Part shown: positions 1 through 11,903 of the stretch, in pieces
Position numbering within the stretch: the stretch's first letter is position 1
Layout of the letters: each line of letters begins with the position of its first letter
Source: Gossypium raimondii
Lineage: Eukaryota > Streptophyta > Magnoliopsida > Malvales > Malvaceae
Reading direction: 5' to 3'
Assembly (NCBI RefSeq): GCF_025698545.1
Contig: NC_068570.1
Coordinates: 59,973,924-60,037,923, forward strand
Length of the DNA stretch: 64,000 bases
Notes under the pieces: generated by a model
The model's database searches: none
The model's input: the letters and a program-made list of their open reading frames with translations, nothing else
Told to the model about the DNA's origin: nothing
Position numbers and translations under genes: made by a program

Positions 1-409
1 ATCGATTTTCAATCTAATCTGTTCAAAGTCATTTTTCATATCAATCAAACATTATTAAAAAGATAGAGAAAAAAATCTCCAATTATAGGATAATTATGGA
101 ATTGGATAAGGACACAAATATGATAAGACCCCATGATACTAAGTTCTAATCCTTAACACTACACATGTTGACAACTACATAGAGATTAAGACAAAAGGCC
201 AAAGAATCTTTTCTAATTAGTGCCCCCAGCTACCCATCAACCTTCTTAGGCCACCACAGCTCCTCTACCTGTCGTTCAACTTACATATTTTTATTTATGT
301 TTCCATCCAAACACATGATCTAATCATTTCCCCTCATTGGCTCTGTTTACTTCATTTCTAAGGTCCAAATTAATTATCTCCCTTCCCTTCAATCTTCAAA
401 ACTCCATTA

Positions 410-1340
410 ATGGCTGACTCTCAACATTCCTCTTCTGGTAAAACTTATGTCAACTCTCAAGGTACCTCTCAAATACTCTTTCTTTCTCACTGTTAGATCT
501 TTGGGTTTTGATTGTATGTATGTATGCTTTGGGTTATGGATACTCTTAAGCTTTGGTGTCTTTTTTTTTTTTTTAATATTACAGACTTTAGTTCAGAGGA
601 GGAAACAAATGAAGAATCAAAGCTTAAATTCTCTGAAGATGAGGAAACACTTATAATTAGGATGTTTAATCTGGTTGGAGAGAGGTAAAGTCTCTTTAAT
701 TTTTGGGTAAATTGCACTGACTCAACTATTAGTAAATTTGTTTTTTGGTCAACCAACTACGAAAAAAGTTACAAAATCGTTACTCAACTATTCAGTCTGG
801 TCACCCAACTATTTTAAATTTTTAGGTATTTTCATTTTTAAGTTAGTCAACTGGTAACAAAAAAGACAAAATTAATGACCAAAAGTTGGGTGTCCAAAAA
901 AAGAATTTACTAATAATTGGGTGATTACTAATGTAGTTTACCCTTAATTTTTTGGGTTAAAATATGTAAAAGTCTCTATACTGAGTCTTATTTTTCAATT
1001 TTCAAAATTCAGGTTTAACTATTAATATTGTTAGGTTTTTCTGTTAAATTTGTTCGTGTACTATTTTAAAATTTTAAAAAATACTTATTTTAATAGTCAT
1101 GGAATTAAAAAAATAATGTTGTAATAAACTTAAGGATGTTAAAATCTAAAACGTAGAGAGATTAAATTTTTAAATATAAAATTACGATGATTTAATTTCG
1201 GATTTTTCGAAAGGTACGAAAATCAATGCCTGACAAGACTTTTTATTAACAGGTGGGCTTTAATTGCTGGAAGAATCCCCGGTAGAACAGCTGAAGAAAT
1301 TGAAGAGTATTGGAATACCAGGTATTCAACAAGTGAATGA
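410..1340 (+). CDS. R3-type single-repeat MYB (CPC/TRY/ETC-like), 3 exons, 79 aa
   Basis: Exons 410-461, 585-684 and 1253-1340 join in frame (240 nt, GT..AG introns). The product has an acidic, Ser-rich N-terminus (1-35) and one R3 MYB repeat (about 36-75), including [21 protein letters not shown]. The bHLH-binding signature is present as L40, R43, L47, L54 and R58, but the first acidic position of the consensus is Thr39. There is no activation domain, as expected for R3-MYBs, which compete with R2R3-MYBs for GL3/EGL3-type bHLH partners and repress trichome or promote root-hair fate. Intron 2 (685-1252) carries a 239 bp transposon at 705-943. A related gene lies at 25898-26278 with the same intron positions. 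Which member (ETC, TRY or TCL) it is cannot be decided here. Confidence 0.9.
705..943. mobile_element. Short Mutator-type MITE in MYB intron 2
   Basis: The ends are imperfect inverted repeats of about 55 bp starting GGGTAAA. The element is bracketed by an exact 9 bp duplication TTAATTTTT (696-704 and 944-952), the size typical of Mutator-superfamily insertions. It lies wholly inside the second intron of the R3-MYB gene. The ends resemble those of the elements at 26666, 30957 and 34362. Confidence 0.8.
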
Positions 1341-2132
1341 GAAAAAAAAGAGGACATTTTTAAAGAAAGGGGCCAAATTTGAGGGACTGGATGGCAATTA
1401 TGGGCAAGAGAGCAATGATGGGTATTTGCTGTAGTCACCAAAAACGGGTCAAGAATATGGTATAATCGGTTCAACCCGACTTAGAAAATTGAGCATTGTT
1501 GTTTGATGTTTTGGGGTTTTCTCTTGTTTTGATGTACTGTCCCTATATATACTTTTAATATCCCAAGGATGTTTCTGAGTTTATTATGTGTGTGTTTTTT
1601 ATCCATTTAGTCTTCAATTTTTAATTTTTCAGCATTTGGAAATGAAATTGTACAAAAAGCAAAAATGCTTGAATCATAGATTTGAGGGACTAAAATACAA
1701 TTCTACCATTATATTAATATGTAATTTCATAAAATTTTGAGGGGCATATCCTTGCTAGCATGTTTATCATTGGAATATCTACAATTTTTTGTAAAATTTA
1801 AACATTGAACACCCAAATCCACTAAATATCCACATTTTAGAAAACAGAGTGTTTTCTAATAACAATTTAAAAAAAAAATTGGAATATTCGAATCTAAATT
1901 CATTATTTGTACAATTGTTCTAAGTTAGCCCTTAAATTGGCAATTGTTTCCATATTAGGACTTAAACTATAGGGCTTTCAAGGAAATATTAGGGACTAAC
2001 TTGAACAAAAGAAAAAGGTTCAGGCCCCAATAATAATTGCTAAGTTCAAGAATTAACTTGGACAAGAAAATCATTCAAATAATGTGGAAACAATTACCAA
2101 GTTCAAGAACTAACTTGGATAAAAAAATAGGT
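1341..2132. other. MYB 3' flank and low-grade repeat
   Basis: The first 250 bases are probably the 3' UTR of the R3-MYB. From about 1900 to 2120 there is a degenerate repeat built of phrases such as AACTTGGACAA and its complement. It also occurs at 16.6-17.3 kb, 50.3 kb and 58.3 kb. No gene is seen. Confidence 0.5.
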
Positions 2133-3460
2133 GGGTTTTTTACAAAATTATTATAAAAAAATAACCAAAATGTTATCCCTTTTTTTTATTTACCAAAATA
2201 TTATAAATTTTTTTTATTTATCAAAATATACCAAAAAAAAACCTGACAACAGCCTGATCAGACCAATCACATTGGCGGCACCAAAGGTGCCAAAGTGATT
2301 GGCCTGACCAAAGGTGCAAAAGAGATTGGCCTGACCGGACTAAAATGTAACTCTCTGCAGTTTTAAGGACCTGACATGCAAATTTTCTATTTTGAATTTT
2401 GAAAGTGAGCTGTGCGTGGGGCGCACTAAAATTGAAATGTGGCTAATTGCCTTCTAAGCCCTCTTTATTTATTATTTTATTTTTATTCCCCTTCAACTCA
2501 CTTTTTTATTTAATAAACAAGCCCTCAACCTATTTTTGTAGTTAAATAAGTTCTTAATCTATGATTTTTACTCATAAAAGCCCTTTATTTTATTATTAAA
2601 GTAAATATATTTTACTTAAAGTAAAGCTATTTAAAAAAGAATAAACTAATTCGCATTTTATGTATTATTTTGGTTACATTTATAGGTGATCGGTTTTATT
2701 ATTACTTCGGTTTTTCAATAAGGCATGCCTGCTATTTCTATTAATTTTTTAATTAAATCTAATATTAGTTAAGTGATAATTAAGATACTTAGAATTCTAA
2801 TTAAGTAATAACTCTATTTTACTTTAATAAACTATTACTTTTAGGCTTAGTTTAGTAATGTTTCAAAAAATGTTTTAGGAAAAAATGTTTTTAAGGAGAA
2901 GTAAAATTTACGAGTAAAAATCATAGATTAAGAGCTTTTACGAGTAAAAATTTAGGAGAAGTAAAATATATTTACTTTAATAATAAAATAAAGGGCTTTT
3001 ATGAGTAAAAATTATAGATTAAGAGCTTATTTAACTACAAAAATAGGTTGAGGACCTGCTTATTAAATAAAAAAGTGAGTTGAAGAAGAATAAAAAAAAT
3101 AATAAATAAGAAGAGCTTAGAAGGCAATTAATCACATTTCAATTTTAGTGCGCGGCAGTAATTCACTTTCAAAATTCAAAATGATAAATTTGCATGTCAA
3201 GTCCTTAAAATTACAGAAAGTTACATTTTAATCCGGTCAGGCCAATCTCTTTGGCACCTTTGGTCAGGCCAATCACTTTGGCGCCTTTGGTGCCGCCAAT
3301 GTGATTGGCCTAATCAGGCTATGTCAAGTTTTTTTTTTTGCAGGTTTTTGTTTTTGTATATTTTGGTAAATAAAAAAATTTTATAATATTTTGGTAAATA
3401 AAAAAAAGGATAACATTTTAGTTATTTTTTATTTTTTTATAACAATTTTGTAAAAAACCC
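2133..3460. mobile_element. Mutator-like foldback element, 1.33 kb
   Basis: Two long inverted arms (about 2133-2615 and 2961-3460) begin GGGTTTTTTACAAAATT and enclose an AT-rich core of about 345 bp. Nine bases on each side, AAAATAGGT (2124-2132) and AAAAAAGGT (3461-3469), match at 8 of 9, as for a Mutator-type target duplication. Each arm has an internal GC-richer patch with repeats of GTGATTGGCCTGACC. No transposase reading frame is present, so it is non-autonomous. The arms are still close in sequence, so it is not very old. Confidence 0.8.
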
Positions 3461-3778
3461 AAAAAAGGTTCAAGACTCAGCATAGGAGTATGTGCCGAGT
3501 TCAAACCTCAAGAAATGTATTACCCTTTAGCTTGATAACAAGGAAGACCAACTTTACAAACAATTACTACTTCCATGTTAGTCCAGCTATAGACACGATT
3601 AATACATACTTGAATAAAAAATGAGATTATCTGTTTTCTAGTACAAATGATCAGAAAGAGGACTACAAAACAAGCAGCATCAACAATTTTATGCCTCTTT
3701 TGATCCAAGTAGGTGCGTTAACAATGATAAATACCAGTTATGATATCTACTCAACGACCAGCTTATATCCCCCTTCGA

Positions 3779-5236
3779 TTATACGTTACTCTGCTTGTAA
3801 AGCTTGGTGTCGAGCACTTGCTTACCGCACATCGCGCATACGCCTGCACAACATGAAATGCCCCCTGTGAGAGACCACACACGCAAAACATCATGAAAAA
3901 CCAATGAAATGGCTAGATTGAGACCTTTGGAATAAGCACAGGTGTGACAGTACTTGGCATCTTGATGCACTTGCTGCTTGCAAATGATGCACTTTGTATT
4001 TCCATAAGGTGTCCATCTGCAAACAATGGATTTCAAATCTAAACCGAAACATACAAAAAACGCAATCCCCAGACTCGTATGTGAAAATTAGATGGGACAA
4101 CTCGACCTTATAAGAGCACTGCATAGCTTTTTTCGTTACAAGTAAGCAATTATGTTACAATGGGAGAACAGGGAAGAAATTTACAAGCACGGGAAATCCA
4201 CACAAGTTTGCCACCGAGCCAGTGGCGTGATTGGTGAGCATTGCATAGTTAATCAGCATACCGCACAAATGACAAAATTAATGGTAAAAGTATTATGGAG
4301 ACCTCTGTAGTAGGAGTTAGATTGCATTTTGCCTCCTTTACTCAAAAAATGGGCAAATTAGTCCATGTACATTAAATTAAAGAGCAATGGTCTTTTCTGT
4401 TAAAAATTTCATCCATTTCTACTAATAAATATGAGTGTAGCTGACAAAATAACCAAACAATTACATGTGGTGTGTCATATTCATATATACCTCAAAGCTG
4501 ACATACATGGACCAATTTCTAACCATAGAAATAGATAGAATTTTTAACAGAAGGTCCAATTTGCTCTTTATTCTGACCTACAAAGACTAATTTGCTCTAC
4601 TTTTTAATGAAGGATACAAAACGCAATCTAGCTCCTAGTATAAGGGCCTCCAAGGTACTTTTACCAAAAATAAATAGCACAGCTAAAGGCATAAAACCCA
4701 AGTTTTGTTATAGACCAAACCCAGAAAACTAGCACTAAAATAAAATTATTTTCGCAATGTCAAAGAACCCTAAACCCCAAATTCTAAACTCAGAAGAATT
4801 ATCGATAATTTACACTAATAACCAAGTCATGCTTTAAAGAAATTATCTGACCAACAAGTTATTGCTACAGCTCAAATTAAAATTTCTGCCTGATTAAATA
4901 AAAAGAAACCCAATTGCTCATGTTTTGCAAATTTGTAAATGAACTTTTGTAAAACTTGAAAAAGGAGGGCAAAAAAAAAAAAAGAAAAAAGAAACAAACA
5001 AAGACCTGTGCTTTTTTGATAGGAGCTTATTCTCGTTGACTTTCCGGCCACCGCTTTCGGTGGTGTTGCTGGCGCCTTCCTTCCACTTATCTGGCACTAT
5101 CACCTTTGATAGCTTCTTCTGACCTACAAATGAAATTAATCAAACCCATCAGAAATTTTCAGATTAGATCAAATTAACCAAAAACTAGTTTAAATTAATT
5201 GCAGAGTAAGAAAAACTTACACTTCTCGCACACCAT
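3779..5236 (-). CDS. CRIPT-like cysteine-rich zinc-ribbon protein, 4 exons, 96 aa
   Basis: On the minus strand the exons are 5221-5236, 5006-5123, 3925-4016 and 3779-3843 (291 nt). The protein starts MVCEKCQKKLSKVIVPDKW and contains four CxxC pairs (C3/C6, C54/C57, C68/C71, C78/C81), a paired zinc-ribbon arrangement. The WTPYGNTKC and YCHTCAYSKGVCAMCGKQ blocks and the total length match the CRIPT family found across eukaryotes. CRIPT binds PDZ domains in animals and is linked to the minor spliceosome. The plant role is poorly defined and I infer none. The first exon codes only five full residues, so automatic annotation may miss it. Intergenic DNA downstream is unremarkable. Confidence 0.9.
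4283..4665. mobile_element. Palindromic MITE, family B copy 1
   Basis: The ends are inverted repeats starting GGTAAAAGTA, with TTAGATTGCATTTTG-like subterminal blocks on both sides. The flanking 9-mers AAAATTAAT and AAAAATAAA match at 7 of 9. The element lies inside intron 2 of the CRIPT gene. Related copies are at about 33780-34132 and 36388-36618. Confidence 0.65.
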
Positions 5237-5389
5237 TGGAGTTGATGGCTTTACTCTGCAAATTTTCCCCTTTCAGTATTTCGAAACCGAAACCCTAGGA
5301 ATTTTGGGCTTTTAATTTAAGGTTTAAACCTGTTTCGACCCCTTGACCCTTTTATTTTTCAATCATTTCCATTAAAACAAATGGCATAA

Positions 5390-5760
5390 TAACCTTTTTG
5401 GCCCTCCAATTTTACAAAAAAATTATTTTAGCCCTACATTTAATTTTTCACCTCTTTTAGCCCTTGAACTTACATTTTTTTATCAAATCACTCCAAAATA
5501 GATGGAAAAGTCAATGTCTGTTAACTTTGCTGACATAGCATACATGTGAATTGCCGCTTAGATGACACATAAACATTTAATTAATTTTAAATAATGTAAA
5601 AATATTAAAAATATATATTTGATTTAGTTCACAATTCTTTTTCTTTTTGCGTTATAAAAAAATGGTTAAAATTCACTTATGATTATTTTATTATGCGTAA
5701 ATTTGAAATTTAGTCATTATATATAGTTATATATTATTTGAAAATAACTTTTTAAATCTG
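5390..5760. repeat. Truncated interspersed repeat end
   Basis: The segment starts with phrases of the type 'ggccctccaattttac ... tagcccttgaactta', which in this window mark ends of foldback elements. No inverted partner was found nearby, so I read it as half an element. It lies upstream of the CRIPT start. Confidence 0.35.
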
Positions 5761-5779
5761 AAAAATAGGCAGATTAAAT

Positions 5780-6140
5780 TCTTGAAAATTGTGGAGTGTG
5801 CCTCGCATTTTGGAGGGAACAAAGTCGACATCGCCACGAGGAAGAGCCAACATCCCGATGATGTGAAACATGATGTCTTGACGATGCGACATGTGACATC
5901 CCGACGAGCCAATAAACGACGTCACGACGTGCCGACTTATCTATCTTTTCCCAGTCGAACTCTAATAACTCTAGGGATATCTTAATCATATTAGCCTGCG
6001 AATTTCAGCCTATAAATAGGGCTTTTAGTAACTCTAGAGAGATTAATTCAACAACTCAACAAAAGGGAGTTTAAGGGAATTTTGTGTTTCAGCCAGGGAG
6101 CTTTGCATTTTTCAGGATTTAAGGGTTTTGTTTTGTTTTG
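5780..6140 (+). mobile_element. Probable LTR fragment of a plant retrotransposon (fossil)
   Basis: The stretch has repeated CGAC-rich motifs followed by a promoter-like CCTATAAATAGGGC (about 6010-6023) and a leader-like segment, a layout typical of plant LTRs. No internal retroelement coding region or second LTR is seen, so it is a broken or solo remnant. The class is inferred from layout only. Confidence 0.35.
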
Positions 6141-6396
6141 TTTTTTCTCCATCTTATACTCTTTTTAGGTTATTTGTCACTTAGTGGAGTTTTCTTTACT
6201 CGTGGTTTTTTATTCTCTTTAGAGGAGTTTTTTTACATTAATATTTACGTCCAATTTTCTCTATTCGTTCTTGTTCGTTGTTTAATTCGGGTTTATCCCC
6301 AAACAGAAGAATATGTATATATGATATGATACATATAAATAATCAATGTAGATTTTAGATATTTCAACAATAGGCTATACAAAATGTTGATTCATG

Positions 6397-6418
6397 CATA
6401 TATATATATATATATATG
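6397..6418. repeat. (TA)n microsatellite
   Basis: About eleven TA units in a row within AT-rich intergenic DNA. It may be length-variable. Confidence 0.85.
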
Positions 6419-6599
6419 ATCATAGCATCCGAATCTCAACATTTTAATGATTTTCTTTGTAAAAAAGGCTGTGTGTTTCATTCTAAGAGACAGCTGCAGC
6501 TAACGTGACTGCAACAATAATCATCAACCTTTCTTAAATCTCAAATATTGTGATTTTGCAAAAGAAAAAAAAAATATTTTTTTTTTGTAATTTCTGATC

Positions 6600-6760
6600 T
6601 CTTTTTAATATAATGTTTAGAATTATCTATAGCTTTTCCCTAACTCATAAACAGGAGGATAATGTGCTTTAACACACTCGAACCTACGTTTCTCCTGCAT
6701 TAGCAACAATGCCATACGTTCTCCTATATTGGCGACAATATCCATATTGATCGAGTTAGA
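6600..6760 (-). mobile_element. tRNA-derived SINE-like relic, copy 1
   Basis: Read on the minus strand, it shares the block ending AGGTTCGAGTGTGTT and CATTATCCTCCTGTTTATG with the copies at 15.8, 40.8, 53.4 and 55.4 kb. A B-box-like GGTTCGAG lies inside. Part of the head is duplicated. Confidence 0.5.
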
Positions 6761-7496
6761 CCCGAAAAAAAAAAAAACCTAAAAACTTAGCTGTATTAAA
6801 TTGCAAATAGACGTGGTCAAAAGCCGAATATAGGAGTAGAATATATACATTATACATCAAACAACAACTTTATGGGCAAATTGAGAGGAAGATATTGTTT
6901 AAAAAAAAAATCTTTATATTAAAAGATATTTTCAATCCATGTGAGTTGCACGAAAGATCGATTGAAATTTCTTGACAGATATGAAAGATTCGTTTATGTA
7001 TGTATAAACAACAAAAAAATGGGTTAAATTCTTTTTTAGTCCCTATATCTTTTAAATTTTTAAATTTCAGTCCTAACTAAACGGTACTTGTTAAATTCAT
7101 TAAGCTAAGTCATGCTTTTTCTTTTTTCTTTCAAAATCTTATGTGTTGCTTTACACGTAGTACAGGACTAATAATAGAATTTAGCCGTTACCGTTTGTGT
7201 TAGAACTAAAATTTTTAGAATTCGAAAAAAAACAAAGACTAAATCTACCATTTATGTATAGTATAAGGACTAATAATAGAATTTTACCATAAAAGAATTC
7301 TTCCAACATATAAGAACAAGCTCAACACCACATCTTACTCGCTTCACCACAATATTGTCACAAATCATATAAGCTTTCTTAACCAGCCATACCATCCAAT
7401 CTTTGTCCTACTTTTTGTCTTCAAGCCATCATTTCCTTCATTTTGAGGTTTCTTCAAAAACACAAAGAAATTCCATTGTCTTCTTTGTCCACCATC

Positions 7497-9009
7497 ATGG
7501 CTACCAAGATCAAAAGGTTATACAAGAAATTCAAAAACATTTCACGAATTTTTGGTAAGGTCCTCTGTCTTTGAACATGCTTCATGGATTACTTTTGTTC
7601 ATAGTGTTGGGTTTTTTTGAAAATGGCATTTTGTTGTTGTTGTTGTAGCTGTGAAGGAGAAAAAGATGGAAATTGGGTACCCTACAGATGTTAAACATGT
7701 TACTCACATTGGTTGGGATACCCCTTCCCACAGTACTGCACCGAGTTCGGTATATATTCTCTATTACGTAATTTGTTTCAAAGTCTCGAAGGATCTCGAA
7801 CTCGTTTTGGGAAAAGTTTTTAAAGTGTCGCCCGCCAAGAGTTAATGGATCCTTCAATGGTAGAGGTATTATGTTAGGGGTGTCTATGCTTGGTTTTATC
7901 TTGGGTTTTGTTTTTTAACTCCATGGAGATATCTTAACAGGTTTACAGAGTGGGTCTCGCAGGTTTAAATCCATACCCTTATACGGTATTAATGGGTAAG
8001 AATGGTACCAGTTGAGCTAGTTAGTTGACAAACCTCAGGAATAAAACTGAGCACAAATAACCCGAACACAATGCTTCCATCGTTGATGAGTTCATCAGCT
8101 CCCAGTTAACGATACTTTGAAAATTTCTACCAAAATGAGTCTGACTTCCCTCAACAAATTTGTATAGGTCAAAATATGTGTTTTTATGTCTTTACTTATT
8201 GTCTTGATATATGGTACTTAAATTTATGCAGGAGAATGAATTCAATACTAGGGGTTCTAATTTTACTTCTCTTTCAACATGGTCCTCTCAAGGTACGTTT
8301 CACTTTACCTTATGAAATATACTCTTGTATTGACAATGAAGATTATACAAGGGATAATATAATATTTGGTCTCGAACTTAGCAATTAGGTTCAGTTTGGT
8401 ACTTATACTTATTTTTTGTCCACTTTGACACTTGAACTTGATAACTAGATCTATTTTTAGTCCTTGAACTTGAAAAATATAAAAGTTTAATGACATAGAA
8501 CAATCTCAGAATATTGCAAACAGTGTTTTAATATCTAGATCAGTGGTTGAACAAGTTAGACCACCAGTTTGGCCATCGAACCAACAATAATTAATTAATT
8601 AATTAAAAATTCATAAAAAATTTTAAAAAAATTATTAAATCGGTTCAACTGTCAATTTCTACCCTAGTTTTTAATTTTTACCAATTTCGAGTAGTTCTTG
8701 ACTCAATCTATTCAATTACTTTGTTCGGATTGTTATATCAATCAATTCTTAGACTATCCGATCCATTCCTATTCCAATAACATCGGGCACATCATAAAAT
8801 CTTAACTGAACCCAAGTTCAAGGACCAAAATGAATCTAGTTACCAAGTTCAAAGGCCAAAAATTATATCATCCCATTATATAACATTATGATAAAGTTTT
8901 ATTTAATGGTTTTTTTTTAATAGATTTTGAACAATCCATGGGAAGCGAATCTGCAAGAGATGAAAGTAAGAGATCACCTGCATCTCTTGGATCTTCAAAA
9001 TGTTTTTAA
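7497..9009 (+). CDS. Small CRIB-domain (RIC-type) ROP effector, 4 exons, 101 aa
   Basis: Exons 7497-7554, 7649-7749, 8232-8292 and 8924-9009 join to 306 nt in frame. A basic N-terminus ([16 protein letters not shown], 4-19) precedes a CRIB core at residues 28-42: I28, G29, P31, H36, H39, G41, W42. The tail is Ser-rich. CRIB motifs of the plant RIC family bind GTP-loaded ROP GTPases and link them to actin, microtubule or membrane events. The basic stretch may help membrane attachment (inference). The length and [15 protein letters not shown] block are closest to the short RIC9/RIC10 type. Intron 3 holds interspersed repeat (about 8390-8880) without disturbing splice sites. Confidence 0.85.
8390..8880. 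repeat. Inverted-repeat element in RIC intron 3
   Basis: The ends carry complementary phrases (TTCAGTTTGGTACTTATACT... against ...CCAAGTTCAAGGACCAAAATG). The middle has copies of GGTTCAAC-like motifs. It looks like an old foldback transposon. No target duplication was resolved. Confidence 0.4.
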
Positions 9010-9029
9010 GAAAGAAAAAAAAAAAAGAC

Positions 9030-9390
9030 CAAAATTAGATGTACTCGAGGAAATATTCCATAAATCCCTGTATTCTTAAAAAAATTAGGATTTCGTCCCT
9101 ATCATTTATTTCTAGGAATTTAGTCACTCGACATTTTATATTTTAAAATTCAGATTTAATTGTAAACATTATTAATTTTTTATTAAAATCATGTTATTAT
9201 AACATCATTTTTTAATTACATGACTATAAATTGATTTTTTTCAAATTTAACAAAAAAAGAGGTTGAACATTATTAAAAATAAATCTAAAAATAGAGAAAC
9301 TAATTCTTAAAAATAAAAGTACAGACACTAAATCTAAAATTTTAAAAGTACAAGGACTTATGACATTTTAACCTCATTTATTTTATTGCA
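9030..9390. repeat. Old foldback repeat downstream of RIC gene
   Basis: The left part reads 'ccctgtattctt ... tagtcactcg' and the right part is roughly complementary ('gtacaaggacttatgacattttaacc'). A half copy of a similar repeat lies at 49430-49640, and its mirror at 59100-59230. No gene is seen. Confidence 0.4.
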
Positions 9391-9789
9391 TATTGAAATT
9401 GGATCCAGCTGGGATCAATTTTGGTTCCAAACTATAATTTTAGGCATTTATTGATAAATCAAATGATATATTTACGAGAGCTTGAATATAATTTCACCAT
9501 TTTATTGGCATATATCTTTATAGTTTTTAGAATGACTAAATTAAAATTTTATCTCTTGAGGAGCCAAACTATAATTTTACCATTGGATCAAACTGTAAGC
9601 ACATGTATACCTGCCGCAAGAATAGACTGGATTTGACATGTTAAAAAAACAGGTAGTGTCAATAAAATTTACGAAAACTATTTTTTATTTTTAACATGCC
9701 ACGTCCAAGCTGTCTTTGAAGTAAGTATATGATTGATCCACATTTTTTTTGGCAAAAAAAAATACAACTCAAAAGTTAAACATTAAAGT

Positions 9790-10065
9790 GAATCCATTTG
9801 AATAGGATCTTCCATCAACCGTAAGCCAGTTCTTCTATCTCGTACAGTCTTGACAATCCTATCTGCAAGTTTATTATCTTATCGAGAAGCATACTAAAGG
9901 CTCCAATGACTTAGAAGCTTCAATAATAAATGAATTTTTCTTACCAGAGCGGAATTAAAACCCCAAGTATTCTATCTTGGATGATATTAACTGCTTCGAT
10001 GCTATCAGTCGGAATTAAGACTCTTTCAAACCCCTGATCATTTAAAATTTTAAGTACGTTTTACG
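9790..10065 (-). mobile_element. LINE RNase H-domain relic
   Basis: Translated on the minus strand, it yields GFERVLIPTDSIEAVNIIQD and further on VKTVRDRRTGLRLMEDP-like residues in changing frames. These match the RNase H tail common to plant non-LTR retrotransposons (the 'IQTDSLEAV' block). It is heavily decayed and non-functional. Confidence 0.6.
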
Positions 10066-10382
10066 TCAAATTTGATCTATCATTTAGTGCTGAACTAATG
10101 ACTAAACTATCAGAAGGACGTGATTGATATGATAACGATACTTCCGACAATCGATTTCAATTTTTTTTTTAAAAAAGATAAGGATGAATCAATCTATGAT
10201 CCAAAACTTTTAGTACATTGTCATTAAATTTAGTTGCTACGTAAACATTTAGTATAGTAAATGCATCTGATAAAAGAAATTAATAGACGGTGAAAAGTTG
10301 GTGGAACAAATTCATTTAATTCACTCTCGTTTTAGCCTTTTTCACTACCATGTGAAAAATACCAGTCCCTTACTAAAAAAAA

Positions 10383-11903
10383 ATGGAATTTTTAGACCTT
10401 TCCATCATTGTTTTGGCCCTTATCTTCCTCCGTCTTTGGTGGCGCTACTGGTCAACCACCGGTGGTGGACCTAAGAACCTCCCTCCAGGGCCACCTGGTT
10501 GGCCACTTGTCGGAAACCTAATTCAAATCATCCTCCAACGTCAACACTTCATATTTATAGTACGTGGTTTACGTAAAAGGTATGGTCCCATTTTCAGCAT
10601 GCAAATGGGGCAACGCACTATGGTGATTGTGACCGACTCAAGGCTTATCCATGAAGCCCTAGTTCAAAGAGGACCCACTTTTGCTTCCCGACCGCCGGAC
10701 TCGCCGATCCGGCTTGTGTTTAGTGTCGGAAAACGGGCTATCAACTCGGCTGAGTACGGACCTTTATGGCGAACCCTAAGGAAGAACTTCGTCACCGAGG
10801 TAATAACCCCTACGAGAGTGAAACAATGCGGCTGGATCCGTAAATGGGCTATTGAAAACCACATGAAGCGAATTGAAAGCGATGCAATGGAGACTGGTGT
10901 CGTTGAGGTAATGAGCAACTGCCGACTTACTATATGCAGTATATTAATCTGTTTATGTTTCGGAGCAAAGATCTCCGAACAACGGATTAAGGAAATTGAA
11001 AGCATATTAAAAGATGTAATGCTAATAACATCGCCGCAGTTACCGGATTTCTTGCCGGTTTTAACACCGTTGTTTCATCGGCAAATGAAAAAAGCTAAGG
11101 CATTAAGGAAGAAGCAATTGGAATGTTTGGTCCCATTGATAAAAGCAAGGAGAGCTTTTGTGGAGAAAGGTGAAAACCCTAACCAAGAAATGGTGAGTCC
11201 ACTCGGTGCAGCGTATATAGACTCGTTGTTCGGACTCGAACCGGATAAAACCCGAGATCCATTGGGTGAAGAAGAGTACGTGACACTATGTTCCGAAGTG
11301 ATTAGTGCCGGTACGGACACGTCAGCGACGACGGTAGAATGGGCAATGCTTCACTTGGTGATGAATCAAGACATCCAAGATAAATTGTACCATGAAATTG
11401 TTGAATGTGTGGGCAAAAATGGAGATATCAAAGAAGAAGATGTCGAAAAAATGGCGTATCTTGAATCCGTCGTTAAAGAAACTTTTCGGCGACACCCTCC
11501 GAGCCATTTCCTTTTATCTCATGCAGCTATAAAGGACACTGAGCTTGGTGGCTATACAATTCCGGAAGGGGTTCATGTTGAGTTCTACACTGCATGGATT
11601 ACCGAGGATCCGGATATATGGTCAGATCCGGGGGAGTTTCGGCCCGATAGGTTTTTGCGAGGTGACGGGGTTGGTGTCGATGTGACGGGGACTCGTTCGG
11701 TGAAGATGTTGCCGTTTGGGGCCGGGCGACGAATTTGCCCCGCTTGGAACCTAGGTGTTTTGCACATAAAGTTGTCGCTTGCAAAGATGGTACAAGCTTT
11801 TAAATGGCTGCCGGTGCCGGATTCTCCGCCCGACATGACGGAGACTTATGCTTTCACTGTTGTGATGAAGAACCCTCTCAAGGCTGTCATCTTGCCTCGG
11901 TAA
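10383..11903 (+). CDS. Cytochrome P450, CYP77B-like, single exon, 506 aa
   Basis: The frame is intact and has no introns, as is usual for CYP77. An N-terminal membrane anchor (about 5-21) is followed by the proline hinge LPPGPPGWPLVGN (33-45). The I-helix oxygen motif is AGTDTS (309-314), the K-helix ExxR is ETFR (366-369), the PERF-like motif is FRPDRF (419-424) and the heme loop is PFGAGRRICPA (444-454) with Cys452 as iron ligand. All catalytic landmarks are present. The 'PIRLVFSVGK...NSAEYGPLWR' region is as I remember CYP77B, rather than CYP77A, sequences. CYP77 enzymes act at the ER on fatty acids (in-chain hydroxylation or epoxidation), feeding cutin and oxylipin formation. The subfamily call is from memory. 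Confidence 0.88.
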   Translation: MEFLDLSIIVLALIFLRLWWRYWSTTGGGPKNLPPGPPGWPLVGNLIQIILQRQHFIFIVRGLRKRYGPIFSMQMGQRTMVIVTDSRLIHEALVQRGPTFASRPPDSPIRLVFSVGKRAINSAEYGPLWRTLRKNFVTEVITPTRVKQCGWIRKWAIENHMKRIESDAMETGVVEVMSNCRLTICSILICLCFGAKISEQRIKEIESILKDVMLITSPQLPDFLPVLTPLFHRQMKKAKALRKKQLECLVPLIKARRAFVEKGENPNQEMVSPLGAAYIDSLFGLEPDKTRDPLGEEEYVTLCSEVISAGTDTSATTVEWAMLHLVMNQDIQDKLYHEIVECVGKNGDIKEEDVEKMAYLESVVKETFRRHPPSHFLLSHAAIKDTELGGYTIPEGVHVEFYTAWITEDPDIWSDPGEFRPDRFLRGDGVGVDVTGTRSVKMLPFGAGRRICPAWNLGVLHIKLSLAKMVQAFKWLPVPDSPPDMTETYAFTVVMKNPLKAVILPR

